Assembly (NCBI RefSeq): GCF_036227225.1
Contig: NZ_CP109444.1
Location: 10,149,501-10,213,500, forward strand
Source: Streptomyces sp. NBC_01478
GTDB taxonomy: Bacteria; Actinomycetota; Actinomycetes; Streptomycetales; Streptomycetaceae
Reading direction: 5' to 3'
DNA length: 64,000 bases
Made by a program: the position numbers and the translations under genes. The notes under the pieces are model-generated. The model searched no databases, was not told where the DNA came from, and was given only the letters and a program-made list of their open reading frames with translations. Positions 18,556 through 27,194 of the stretch are shown in pieces (positions within the stretch are counted from its first letter, which is position 1; each line of letters begins with the position of its first letter).

Positions 18556-19299
18556 ATGATCGAAGAGAGCGCGCGGGCCCTCCGCGCCGAACTCCTGGAC
18601 GTCCACCGGCTCCGGCTCGTCGAAACCGCCGCTCCTCGGCTCACGCCCGAGGAGCGGGTGGCGATGAACCAGGTGTGGGACGACCTGGTGCGGGACAACC
18701 CGAGTTTCTTCGACGGGCCGGTCCTGGTGTGCGCGGGCACGCGGCGGGAGGGACCGGACGAACTGACCGTCTCCTGGGTCAGGACGACGTATCGGCACTT
18801 TGCCCTGCGACGCGTCCCGTTCTCGACCTCGTGGCTGCCGTCGTTCTTCGTCGCCGTCCTCCAACCGGCCGACGACGGGCGTCTATTGGTGGGCCGGATG
18901 TCGAACTCGACGGCGGCCCCCGGGCGTTGGCAGTTGCCGGGCGGCTCGCTCGAACCGCCCGAGGGCGACGAACCGCTCGACACGAGGGCCCTGCACCGCC
19001 ACGCCGCACGGGAGTTGATCGAGGAGACCGGCGTCGACACCCCGGCCGACGAGCTCACCCTCTGGAACGTCACCCGCAGCGGAAACGGCAGCATCGGCGT
19101 TCTCTTCCGCGCCCCGTCCCTCCCGGCGGCCAGGCTGCGCGAGCGGTTCGAGGCGATGGCGGCGGCGGAGCGGGCCCAGGGGCGCGAACCGGAGCTGGAC
19201 GACATCGCCCTGATCCACTCGACGGCCCGACTCCCGCTCCTGGTGGGCCCGCACGCGGACCACCTGGAGCCGATCGTCCGCCGCTACGAGGTGTCGTAA
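18556..19299 (+). CDS. NUDIX hydrolase domain protein
   Basis: A 247-residue protein. The NUDIX helix is visible as ARELIEETGVD near residue 155, with the upstream Gly-Ser-Leu-Glu of the Nudix box. The spacing between the box Gly and REL is longer than the canonical G-x5-E-x7-REUxEE, so there is an insertion in the loop. About 90 residues precede the domain and are not recognised. The start is uncertain: ATG 18556 is given, GTG 18538 is also in frame, and neither has a strong ribosome-binding site. It would cleave a nucleoside-diphosphate-linked compound. Confidence 0.78.
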   Translation: MIEESARALRAELLDVHRLRLVETAAPRLTPEERVAMNQVWDDLVRDNPSFFDGPVLVCAGTRREGPDELTVSWVRTTYRHFALRRVPFSTSWLPSFFVAVLQPADDGRLLVGRMSNSTAAPGRWQLPGGSLEPPEGDEPLDTRALHRHAARELIEETGVDTPADELTLWNVTRSGNGSIGVLFRAPSLPAARLRERFEAMAAAERAQGREPELDDIALIHSTARLPLLVGPHADHLEPIVRRYEVS

Positions 19300-19311
19300 G
19301 GCCGTGGAACG

Positions 19312-19369
19312 GGCGTCACGGGTGTCTCGATATGAGACACCCGTGACGCCACCGAAGCCTTCATGATCG
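19312..19369. promoter_or_regulatory. Long palindrome with TGTCTC-N5-GAGACA core and CATGATCG element before YceI gene
   Basis: Arms of 17 bp (19312-19328 and 19334-19350) are perfectly complementary around GATAT. The core TGTCTC-N5-GAGACA (19323-19339) matches the site at 12500, and CATGATCG lies at 19362-19369, again 39 nt after the start of the core. The longer stem could also act as a terminator for the NUDIX gene. Confidence 0.7.
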
Positions 19370-19404
19370 GCAGCGTACGACTGCTGTGAAGAAAGGTGAA
19401 CACC

Positions 19405-20319
19405 ATGGCCCTCGCACTGCTCAGGCGCTGGCTGCCCCAAGGCGCCGCCGCCACGGCGGCGGGCCTCTCGCTCCCCCTTCCGCCCGGTGCGGGCGGCCTC
19501 GGCCGTGAGATCGTCGACCCGATGGGCGCGCCCATGGCCGCCGCAGAGGTCACGGTCACGGCCCTGGACTCGCACCGCGTCGCCGCCTCCGGTACGACCG
19601 ACCCCTACGGCTTCTTCCTCGCGGCCCTGCCGCCCGGCCGCTACGGCCTCCTCGTCTCGGCCCAGGGACTCCAGCCGCACCAGGAGACGGTGGAGATCAC
19701 CGCCGGAATCGCCGAGCCCGCCGAACGCGTCTGGCTCCAGCCCGGCCGCGCCCAGGAACTCCCGCCGCCCGGCACCTGGCTCTTCGACCCGCCGCACACC
19801 GCGATCCGCTTCATCGCCAAACACGTCGGCATGGCCCATGTGCACGGCCGGTTCGAGCGGTTCCAGGGCGGCATCCAGATCGCCCAGGAGGTGGCCGAGT
19901 CCAAGGTCCACGTCCGCATCGACGCGTCCAGCATCACCACCGGCAACTCCACGCGGGACAACCATCTGCGCTCCGGTGACTTCCTGGACGTGGAGCGCTA
20001 CCCGTACATCGACTTCACCAGCACCCGGTTCGCCTACCGCGGCGGCAGCAAGTGGACGCTGCAGGGTTCGCTGACGATGCACGGCGTCAGCCGCTCGGTG
20101 AACCTGGACACCACCTACCTGGGCACCGTCAACGGCGGCTACGCCGAGGAACTCCGCTGCGCCGCCCTCGCCACGGCCGAACTGCACCGCGAGGACTACA
20201 CCCTCAACTGGCGCAGCATGCTGGCCCGGGGCATCGCCGTCGTCGGCCCCACCGTCCAACTGGAGCTGGACATCCAGGCGATGTACCGCACCCACGACAC
20301 CCCGACGCCGCCGAAGTGA
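19405..20319 (+). CDS. YceI family protein with N-terminal carboxypeptidase-regulatory-like domain
   Basis: A 304-residue protein. The N-terminal part (about 25-110) resembles a carboxypeptidase regulatory-like beta-sandwich (GREIVDPMGAPMAAAEVTVT, DPYGFFLAALPPGRYGLLV). The C-terminal part (about 120-295) is a YceI lipocalin-like barrel starting GTWLFDPPHTAIRF. YceI proteins bind isoprenoids or other amphipathic ligands and are usually about 180 residues, so this is a fusion. GAAAGG 8 nt upstream supports ATG 19405. No clear signal peptide follows it. Its promoter shares an operator with the hydroxyquinol operon. Confidence 0.87.
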   Translation: MALALLRRWLPQGAAATAAGLSLPLPPGAGGLGREIVDPMGAPMAAAEVTVTALDSHRVAASGTTDPYGFFLAALPPGRYGLLVSAQGLQPHQETVEITAGIAEPAERVWLQPGRAQELPPPGTWLFDPPHTAIRFIAKHVGMAHVHGRFERFQGGIQIAQEVAESKVHVRIDASSITTGNSTRDNHLRSGDFLDVERYPYIDFTSTRFAYRGGSKWTLQGSLTMHGVSRSVNLDTTYLGTVNGGYAEELRCAALATAELHREDYTLNWRSMLARGIAVVGPTVQLELDIQAMYRTHDTPTPPK

Positions 20320-20380
20320 CCCGTCACATGCGGTAGGGTTCACCTGCGCGTTCACCCGGACTGCTCGGGTGCGGCGCGAG

Positions 20381-20454
<74 letters not shown>

Positions 20455-20559
20455 CTTTTCGAAGTCGCAGGTCAGAGGCCGTTTTCTCAGCGATGGGAAG
20501 GCGGTCTTTGTCGTGTCTGCGGGGGTGGTGGTCGCAGCATGGTCGCGGGCCGGGTACGG

Positions 20560-20847
20560 GACTGACCGGCGGTGGTGCGGAAGCCGGGCGGATGGGGGAG
20601 CGGAGCCGGTTGAGAGCTTCGCGAAGCCGCCTGATGTGGTCGCGTGGTGATCGCAGTCGCTTCAGCCGGGCCTGCCGGTGGTTCTTCTGCTCGGCCCGGG
20701 TGAGGGTGTGCTCGAGAGTGTCGACGGCTTCGCGGGCGGCCTGGCGAACGCCGCGGAGCTGCTCTTCGACGTCGCCACCGTCATCGCGCCATGGAACACC
20801 CTGGTGCGGTCGCGCTCCAGGCGGATCTCGGGAGCGCTTTCGGCCAT
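20560..20847 (-). pseudogene. Frame-broken coiled-coil reading frame downstream of tRNA-Pro
   Basis: From ATG 20847 on the minus strand, about 18 codons (MAESAPEIRLERDRTR) read well with GC-rich third positions. The coding signal then moves to another frame, near the VPWRDDGG stretch, and continues as a charged helical segment (EEQLRGVRQAAREAVDTLEHTL, then KRLRSPRDHIRRLREALNRL). A one-base shift joins them. The 3' limit is unclear, because the shifted frame runs without a stop into the antisense of the tRNA. It is either a pseudogene or a base error in a real small gene. The rest of 20455-20977 shows nothing else convincing. Confidence 0.35.
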
Positions 20848-20977
20848 TGATCTGACTCCCCGTCAGTTCTCGCAGTTCTCTCCCGACCCCCACAGGCGTC
20901 ACGGCAACAGTGAGGCCGCGGCCCCGGGCCCAGGGTCCTGAGCCGCGGTCTGCCGTCCCCTCATGCCTGAGGAAGCC

Positions 20978-22267
20978 ATGACTCCCACCCCCCACCTCAC
21001 CGAACTCGCCGCCCGCGTGGAGCGTCCCGCACCCTTCCAGCCCGTCGAACGTTCGCTTCTCGCCCACGCCGGTACCGCGACGGTGGACATCGTCGTTCCG
21101 GTCTACAACGAGGAACGAGCCCTGCCCGGCTGCCTGCGCACGCTTCACGCCCGCCTGTCCCGGGGCTTCCCCTTCCCCTGGCGGATCACTGTCGCCGACA
21201 ACGCGAGCACCGACGAAACCCTGGCCACCGCCCGTCGCCTCGCGGACGAGCTGCCCGGGGTCGGCGTCGTCCACCTGGACCGCAAGGGCCGCGGACTCGC
21301 GCTGCGCACGGTCTGGGGCGCGAGCGACGCGGACATCGTGGCGTACATGGACGTGGACCTCTCCACGGGCCTCGACGGACTGCTCCCGCTGGTCGCGCCC
21401 CTGGCCAGCGGGCACTCGGACCTCGCGATCGGCTCCCGGCTGGCTCCCGGCGCACGCACGGTGCGCGGGCCGCGCCGCGAGTTCGTCTCCCGCTGCTACA
21501 ACGGCATCATCCGGCTCACCCACGGGGTCCGCTTCACCGATGCCCAGTGCGGATTCAAGGCGGCCCGCACCGAGGTGCTCGGGCCGCTGCTGGAAGTCAC
21601 CCGCGACGACGCGTGGTTCTTCGACACCGAGCTGCTCCTGCTCGCCGAGCACAACGGACTGCGTATCCACGAGGTCCCGGTCGACTGGGTCGAGGACGTC
21701 GACACCCGGGTGGACGTGGTGAGCACCGCCAGGGAAGACCTGCGGGGCCTGTGGCGCATGGCGCGGCTCAAGGCGTCCGGTGAGGCCCGGGTCGAGGTGC
21801 GGTCGCGCCCCGAGCCGGCCGCCGAACATCCCGACGCCGTCCTCGCACCCCCCGCGCGGCGCGGTGTGCTGTCGTGGGAGGTCGGCTGTTTCGTCGCGAT
21901 CGGCGTCGTCTCCACGGCCGGACAGGCCCTGCTGTACTGGCTGCTGCGCGGTTGGTGGTCGCCGGCCGTCGCCAACCTGATCTCGCTGCTCGGTCTCACC
22001 GTCCTCAACACCGAGGCGAACCGACGCCTCACCTTCCGGCACTCCACCACCCGGCCCGCACGTGCGCACCTCGGTGCCGGGGGTCTCTTCGTCCTCGGCT
22101 ATCTGGTCACGTCCGCGGCGGTGCTGTGGTTCAAGTCGCTCGATCCCGGTGCCTCACCGGCCGCGGAGACCGCGGTCCTCGCCACGGCGTCCGTCGCGGT
22201 CACCTGCGTGCGCTTCGCCGTGCTGCGACTGGCCGTCTTCGCCGACCCCCGTAGCCGTACCCGTTGA
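20978..22267 (+). CDS. Family 2 glycosyltransferase fused to GtrA-like membrane domain
   Basis: A 429-residue protein. Residues about 27-250 are a GT-A glycosyltransferase of the dolichol-phosphate/polyprenyl-phosphate sugar synthase type: VDIVVPVYNEE, DNASTDET and MDVDLSTGL (DxD region), then GSRLAPGA. Residues about 290-420 form four hydrophobic helices of GtrA type. It would move a sugar onto polyprenyl phosphate and flip or present it for the next enzyme. GAGGA upstream favours ATG 20978 over ATG 20963. It is adjacent to the GT39 gene (22285), whose longer in-frame TTG at 22264 would overlap this stop. Confidence 0.88.
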   Translation: MTPTPHLTELAARVERPAPFQPVERSLLAHAGTATVDIVVPVYNEERALPGCLRTLHARLSRGFPFPWRITVADNASTDETLATARRLADELPGVGVVHLDRKGRGLALRTVWGASDADIVAYMDVDLSTGLDGLLPLVAPLASGHSDLAIGSRLAPGARTVRGPRREFVSRCYNGIIRLTHGVRFTDAQCGFKAARTEVLGPLLEVTRDDAWFFDTELLLLAEHNGLRIHEVPVDWVEDVDTRVDVVSTAREDLRGLWRMARLKASGEARVEVRSRPEPAAEHPDAVLAPPARRGVLSWEVGCFVAIGVVSTAGQALLYWLLRGWWSPAVANLISLLGLTVLNTEANRRLTFRHSTTRPARAHLGAGGLFVLGYLVTSAAVLWFKSLDPGASPAAETAVLATASVAVTCVRFAVLRLAVFADPRSRTR

Positions 22268-22284
22268 CGAGAGCGAATCCAGAC

Positions 22285-24543
22285 ATGAGCAACTACGCGC
22301 ACATCAGGCCCGTACCGGCGGCATCGGCACACGACGGGAAGCGCACGAGTACCACTACGTCCGTCCGCCGACTCCCCGGCTGGGCAGCACCCGCCGCGCT
22401 CGGAGCCGTCCTCGTCCTCGCGGCCGTGCTGTACGGCTGGGCCCTCAACTCCCTTGGCTGGGGCAACAGTTACTACTCGGCCGCCGTGAAGTCGATGGGG
22501 AAGAGCTGGACCAACTTCCTCTTCGGCTCCTTCGACCCGGTGGGCGTGGTCACCGTCGACAAACCCCCGGCCGCGCTGTGGCCGCAGGTGATCAGCAGCA
22601 AGATCTTCGGGATGCACGGCTGGGCGCTGATCCTGCCGCAACTCCTCGAAGGCATGGCCGGGGTGCTGGTGCTGCACCGCACCGTGCGCCGCTGGGCGGG
22701 GGAGCGGGCGGCACTGATCGCGGCTCTCGTGCTCACCCTGACCCCCATCACCGTGGCCATCAACCGGGACAACAACCCGGACACACTGCTGGTGCTGTTG
22801 CTGGTGTCGGCGGCGTACGCCCTGACCCGCGCGTTGCAGGCCGAGGGCCGGGCCGCGACATGGTGGCTGTGCGCGAGCGGCTTTCTGGTCGGGTGCGGAT
22901 TCCTCACCAAGATGCTCGCCGCCTGGATGGTCGTTCCCGCGTTCGCCGTCGCCTGGCTCGTGGGAGCAAGCGGCCCCTGGATACCGCGAGTGCGGCGTCT
23001 GCTGGGCGCGGGGGCCATCCTGGCGGCGTCCTCCCTGTGGTGGGTCGCCATGGTCGCCCTGTGGCCGGGCGACCGCCCCTACATCGGTGGCAGCAAGGAC
23101 GGCTCGGCCTGGGACCTCGTGATCGGCTACAACGGGCTGGGGAGGGTCTTCGGCTCCAGCGACGGGATGCCCCAGGGAATGGGCGGATCAGGCGGCGGAT
23201 TCGCCGGCGGATTCGGCGGTCAACCCGGCCTCAGCCGTCTGTTCGAGGCGCAAGTGGGCGGCCAGATCAGTTGGTTGCTGCCGCTCTGCGCGCTGGCTCT
23301 GGTCGTCGCCGTCGTCGGTGTGGTGCTGCGCCGACGGGGCGGACTGCCCGACTCCGCCGTACTGCCGGCCTCCGGCTGGCTGCTGTGGGGAACCTGGCTG
23401 GTGGTCTGCGCGGCCGTGTTCTCGACCCAGAAGGGCATCTTCCACCCCTACTACACCACTCAGCTCGCCCCGGCGATCGCCGCCCTGTGCGGCGGACTGA
23501 CGGCAGCCCTCGTCCGCGTCCACCGCGCCGGCCTGCGCTGGGCACCGCTGGTCGGCATGGCCGCGGTCGTGGTGAGCGTGGCCTGGGCCGTGGTGCTGGT
23601 CCGCCGTGAGCCCGACTGGCACGGCTGGCTGGTCTGGCCCGTGCTGCTGGCCGGTTGCGCCGCGGTCGTCCTCCTGGTGCTCGCACGACGCCGCGGCCGA
23701 CTGCTGACGGTCGCCGGTTGTGCTGCGGTGCTGTCGGTCCTGCTGGCGCCGGGAGCGTGGGCGGTGACCGTCCCCGGCTCGACCAGCATGGGAGGCTCCA
23801 ACCCGACGGCCGGGCCGACGACACTCGGGTTCGGCGGCGGTGGCATGCCCTCGCAGGGCGCGGACAACGGAGGCCTTCCCTCGGGCATGCCGTCCGGGAT
23901 GCCGTCGAACATGCCGGGCCTCCCCGGCGGTGACGCCTCTTCGGGACAGACCGGCGAGCCCCCGACCGGCGGAGTGCCTTCCGGCATGCCCACAGGGGGA
24001 GCGAACGGTATGCCCGGTGCATCCGGGGAAGCGGGCTCGAACGCCAGCGGCACACCCTCGTTCCCAGGTACCGGCTCGGGAACGGCCCCTGGCGGGCGCG
24101 GCGGCTTCGGCGACGGGGAACTCACCGCCGAGCAGCGCAAGATCCTGCAGTACGCCGTCGAACACGCACCCGACGCACGCATCAAGCTCGCCGTCGAGGG
24201 CGGCGCCCTCAACGCCAGCGCCTTCATCCTGGGCACCGACGAAACCGTCATCGGCATGGGCGGCTTCACCAACAGCGACAACGCGCCCTCGGTGGCCCAG
24301 TTGGAGAAGTGGACCAAGAACGGCGAACTACGCTACATCCTGGGCTCCGACATGAACGGCGGCGGCATGCCGGGCCTGTCCGGCGGCTACACCGAGCAGC
24401 GCTCCGACTGGATCGCCGACCATTGCACCAAGGTTCCGGTGTCGGCGTACGGCGGCACCTCCGGCACGTCGTCACAGAACAACGGCGGCGGTGCGATGGG
24501 ATCGGGCGGAGGCAACGTGCTCTACGACTGCGCCGCCAAGTAA
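22285..24543 (+). CDS. Family 39-type membrane glycosyltransferase (ArnT/PMT-like)
   Basis: A 752-residue polytopic protein. The first extracytoplasmic loop carries the acidic motif region (NSYYSAAVKSMGKSW, then VDKPPAALW) typical of ArnT-like enzymes, followed by about 11 helices to residue 500. A low-complexity linker rich in Gly, Met, Pro and Ser (repeated GMPS units, nt 23840-24060) leads to a C-terminal extracellular domain (LTAEQRKILQYAVEHAPDARIKLAVEGG). It would transfer a sugar from polyprenyl phosphate to an envelope acceptor. ATG 22285 is assigned; TTG 22264 overlaps the previous stop and is an alternative. Confidence 0.87.
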   Translation: MSNYAHIRPVPAASAHDGKRTSTTTSVRRLPGWAAPAALGAVLVLAAVLYGWALNSLGWGNSYYSAAVKSMGKSWTNFLFGSFDPVGVVTVDKPPAALWPQVISSKIFGMHGWALILPQLLEGMAGVLVLHRTVRRWAGERAALIAALVLTLTPITVAINRDNNPDTLLVLLLVSAAYALTRALQAEGRAATWWLCASGFLVGCGFLTKMLAAWMVVPAFAVAWLVGASGPWIPRVRRLLGAGAILAASSLWWVAMVALWPGDRPYIGGSKDGSAWDLVIGYNGLGRVFGSSDGMPQGMGGSGGGFAGGFGGQPGLSRLFEAQVGGQISWLLPLCALALVVAVVGVVLRRRGGLPDSAVLPASGWLLWGTWLVVCAAVFSTQKGIFHPYYTTQLAPAIAALCGGLTAALVRVHRAGLRWAPLVGMAAVVVSVAWAVVLVRREPDWHGWLVWPVLLAGCAAVVLLVLARRRGRLLTVAGCAAVLSVLLAPGAWAVTVPGSTSMGGSNPTAGPTTLGFGGGGMPSQGADNGGLPSGMPSGMPSNMPGLPGGDASSGQTGEPPTGGVPSGMPTGGANGMPGASGEAGSNASGTPSFPGTGSGTAPGGRGGFGDGELTAEQRKILQYAVEHAPDARIKLAVEGGALNASAFILGTDETVIGMGGFTNSDNAPSVAQLEKWTKNGELRYILGSDMNGGGMPGLSGGYTEQRSDWIADHCTKVPVSAYGGTSGTSSQNNGGGAMGSGGGNVLYDCAAK

Positions 24544-24592
24544 CCGACGCCCGAACGCCGGTCGCGACACGGCAGAACGGACCAGCAGACGC

Positions 24593-25336
24593 ATGACCGA
24601 GCAGCCCGCAGCCGCGCGACCGCGGCATCGGCTCCTCGTGGTCGAGGACGAGCCCAGCATTCGCACCCTGCTGGAGGCGACGCTTCGCCTGACCGGATAC
24701 GAGGTGAGCAGCACCGACACCGGCCGGGCGGCCCTCCTGGAGGTCGAACGCTTTCAACCGCATCTGGTGCTGCTGGACGTGATGCTGCCCGACCTGGACG
24801 GCTTCGAGGTGACCCGGAGGCTGCGGGAGGCAGGCGACGACTGTCCGATCCTGTTCCTGACCGCCCGCACCGGCACCGACGATCGCATCACCGGCCTCAG
24901 CGCCGGAGGGGACGACTACGTCGCCAAACCCTTCAGCATCGAGGAGGTGCTGCTGCGCATTGAGGCCATCCTGCGCCGCACGGCGCCGTCCGCCGAATGG
25001 CGGGCGGCGCCGAGTGTGCTGCGCTACGCCGACCTCGAACTCGACGAGGGCGCCCACGAGGTGCACCGCGCGGGACGGTACATCGCCCTGTCGCCAACGG
25101 AGTTCAAGCTCCTGGCCTACCTTCTGTCGAACGCGGGCCAGGTGGTGAGCAAGGTCCAGATCCTCGACCACGTCTGGAGCTACGACTTCGCCGGCGACTC
25201 CCGGATCATCGAAACGTACGTCAGGTACCTGCGCAGGAAGATCGACTGCTTCGAGCCGCCACTGATCCACACCGTGCGAGGCGTCGGCTACTGCCTCAGG
25301 TTTCCCCGCGACCACGCAGGGACGCCGGACCAGTGA
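24593..25336 (+). CDS. OmpR/PhoB-type response regulator
   Basis: A 247-residue regulator. The receiver domain has acidic residues E19-D-E, phosphoacceptor Asp62 in LLLDVMLPD, Thr in FLTAR and Lys in YVAKPF. A winged helix (LSPTEFKLLAYLLSNAGQVVSKVQILDHVW, RIIETYVRYLRRKID) follows from about residue 150. Its GTG-coupled partner kinase begins within its stop codon. The upstream glycosyltransferase pair is a probable target or input of this system. Confidence 0.93.
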   Translation: MTEQPAAARPRHRLLVVEDEPSIRTLLEATLRLTGYEVSSTDTGRAALLEVERFQPHLVLLDVMLPDLDGFEVTRRLREAGDDCPILFLTARTGTDDRITGLSAGGDDYVAKPFSIEEVLLRIEAILRRTAPSAEWRAAPSVLRYADLELDEGAHEVHRAGRYIALSPTEFKLLAYLLSNAGQVVSKVQILDHVWSYDFAGDSRIIETYVRYLRRKIDCFEPPLIHTVRGVGYCLRFPRDHAGTPDQ

Positions 25337-26871
25337 CCCGGTTCCTGCCCCGGCCGCCCAAGTCGCTGCGAAGGCGCCTCGTCCTCGGCGCGGCTCTGCT
25401 CGCCACCGCGGCAGTCCTGATCTCCCAGGCGATCGGCTATGTGGTGCTTCACTCCTGGCTGCTGGACCGCGTCGACGAGCAGCTCGTCGAGTTCCATCCA
25501 CCGGCTCTCGTCTACTACGACGCGCTCCATGGCAGGCTCCCGGATCCGGGAGGACAACAGGATGTGCTTCCCTCGGACTTCCACATCTACTTCTACGACT
25601 CCTCCGGGAGCCGTCTGAACAACTCCCTGGGCTCCGAGACCAAGCCAGGACCTCGGTTGGCCGGTCGAGCGGAGGGCCTCGGGCTGAAGGACGGGCACCC
25701 CGGAACCGTGTCCGCCGTCAGTGGTGACGGCCGCTGGCGGGTGTTGCTGAACCCCGGTCCGGACGGCATGAGCGCGGTGGTCGCCCTTCCGCTCGACACC
25801 GTCGACGGCGCCACATCGAAACTCCTGTGGTTGAACGCCGTACTGCTCGCCGTCACGGTCGTCGCCCTGATCGCCCTGGGCCGGTGGGTGGTTCGTCTGG
25901 GGCTGCTGCCCCTGACCAGAATGGAACGGACGGCTCAGGACGTCACCGCGGGCCGGCTCGATCTGCGGTTGCCCGACACCGATGCGGGTACGGAGATCGG
26001 ACGACTCGGCCGGGTCCTGAACTCCATGCTCGACCGCCTGCAGAAGGCGCTGCTGGCCCGAGAGGCCTCGGAGGCCCGCCTTCGCCGGTTCGTCGCCGAC
26101 GCCGGGCACGAGCTGCGCACTCCGCTCACCGCCATCCAGGGCTACGCCCAACTCGCCCTTCGCCCTGAACCGCGCTCGGCGCTCGAACGAAACGAGGCCA
26201 ACCGGTTCATCGCGCAGAACGCGGAACGCATGAGTCTGCTCGTCGACGATCTCCAGTTGCTCGCGACCCTGGACAAGGAACCTTCGTACGGCAGGGAGCG
26301 GGTCGATCTGCTGTCCCTCGCGGCGGACGCCGTCAGCGCCGCCGCCGTCCACAGCGAGTCCCATCCCGTGGACCTCGGCCCGTTGCACACCCCGGCCGAT
26401 CCCACCGGAGCGGAGGAACTCGTTGTCGCGGAGACCGTCGGCGACCCGCACCGACTGCAGCAGATCGTGGAGAACCTGCTTTCCAACGCCCGCACCCACA
26501 CCCCGCCGGGCACCCGGGTCCATGTTCGTGTCGGCACGACCGAGGCGGGTCCCGGAACCGGCGGCACGGACCGGCCCGGACGCACCACCGCTTCACCGCC
26601 CCTGCCGGAGGGCCAGCCGGTCAGTGTGATCGAGGTGGCGGACGAAGGGCCGGGCCTCGAACCAGTCGACGCCGAGCTCGTCTTCGAGCGGTTCTACCGC
26701 GCCGACCCCGCGCGCTCCCGCATCCACGGCGGCAGCGGCCTCGGCCTGGCCATCGCCGCGACCATCGCCGAGGGCCACGACGGCCGCCTCGAACTCGACA
26801 CGGCCCCCGGCCGCGGCTGCACCTTCCGCCTGGTCCTGCCCGCAGCCGACTCCGGCCCGGAACGCCACTGA
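25333..26871 (+). CDS. Sensor histidine kinase
   Basis: A 512-residue kinase. There are transmembrane segments near residues 16-39 and 164-188, an extracytoplasmic sensor loop of about 120 residues between them, and a HAMP domain. The HisKA domain carries His259 in DAGHELRTPL. The ATPase domain shows an N-box (ENLLSNARTH), DEGPGL, FERFYR and GSGLGLAIA. A Gly/Pro/Thr-rich insertion interrupts the ATPase domain before VSVIEVADEG. The GTG start overlaps the regulator stop (GTGA). Confidence 0.93.
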   Translation: MTRFLPRPPKSLRRRLVLGAALLATAAVLISQAIGYVVLHSWLLDRVDEQLVEFHPPALVYYDALHGRLPDPGGQQDVLPSDFHIYFYDSSGSRLNNSLGSETKPGPRLAGRAEGLGLKDGHPGTVSAVSGDGRWRVLLNPGPDGMSAVVALPLDTVDGATSKLLWLNAVLLAVTVVALIALGRWVVRLGLLPLTRMERTAQDVTAGRLDLRLPDTDAGTEIGRLGRVLNSMLDRLQKALLAREASEARLRRFVADAGHELRTPLTAIQGYAQLALRPEPRSALERNEANRFIAQNAERMSLLVDDLQLLATLDKEPSYGRERVDLLSLAADAVSAAAVHSESHPVDLGPLHTPADPTGAEELVVAETVGDPHRLQQIVENLLSNARTHTPPGTRVHVRVGTTEAGPGTGGTDRPGRTTASPPLPEGQPVSVIEVADEGPGLEPVDAELVFERFYRADPARSRIHGGSGLGLAIAATIAEGHDGRLELDTAPGRGCTFRLVLPAADSGPERH

Positions 26872-27194
26872 TCCCGCGCGTACGGGAGGCGCGGCCCATG
26901 GGGGCGCCGCAGAGCTACAGCGGGTCCCCGGGCGTAGGGAGGACGGGACTTGGAGGGCGACCCGCGGTCGATGCGGCCGAGGAGCGTCTCCGCGGCCGGT
27001 GCGCGCAGCAGAGTGCGTCGCCGGCGAGCGGATCCTCCTCCGGCCAGAGGCCGTAAGCCATGGCGCTGTCCCGTGCCCGGCACTGCTGTCCGGCTGCTCA
27101 TGCGCCGCCACCCGGACCGCCGAAAAATCGGCGGCAACCTTTGCGCCGCCTGTGACGACTGAGAGGTGCAACACCGACTCGCTCTTTCGAACGG
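26872..27194. other. 323-nt leader/intergenic region before expansin-like gene
   Basis: No gene is visible. CCGCCGA at 27117-27123 and TCGGCGG at 27128-27134 form a 7-bp hairpin with an A4 loop, 60 nt before the expansin start. No conserved riboswitch core, including the c-di-AMP ydaO type often found before cell-wall lytic genes in actinomycetes, was recognisable. Confidence 0.4.

Noticed and set aside
26872..27194. ydaO-type (c-di-AMP) riboswitch before the expansin gene
   Set aside because: None of the conserved core elements could be found; only a small 7-bp hairpin is present.
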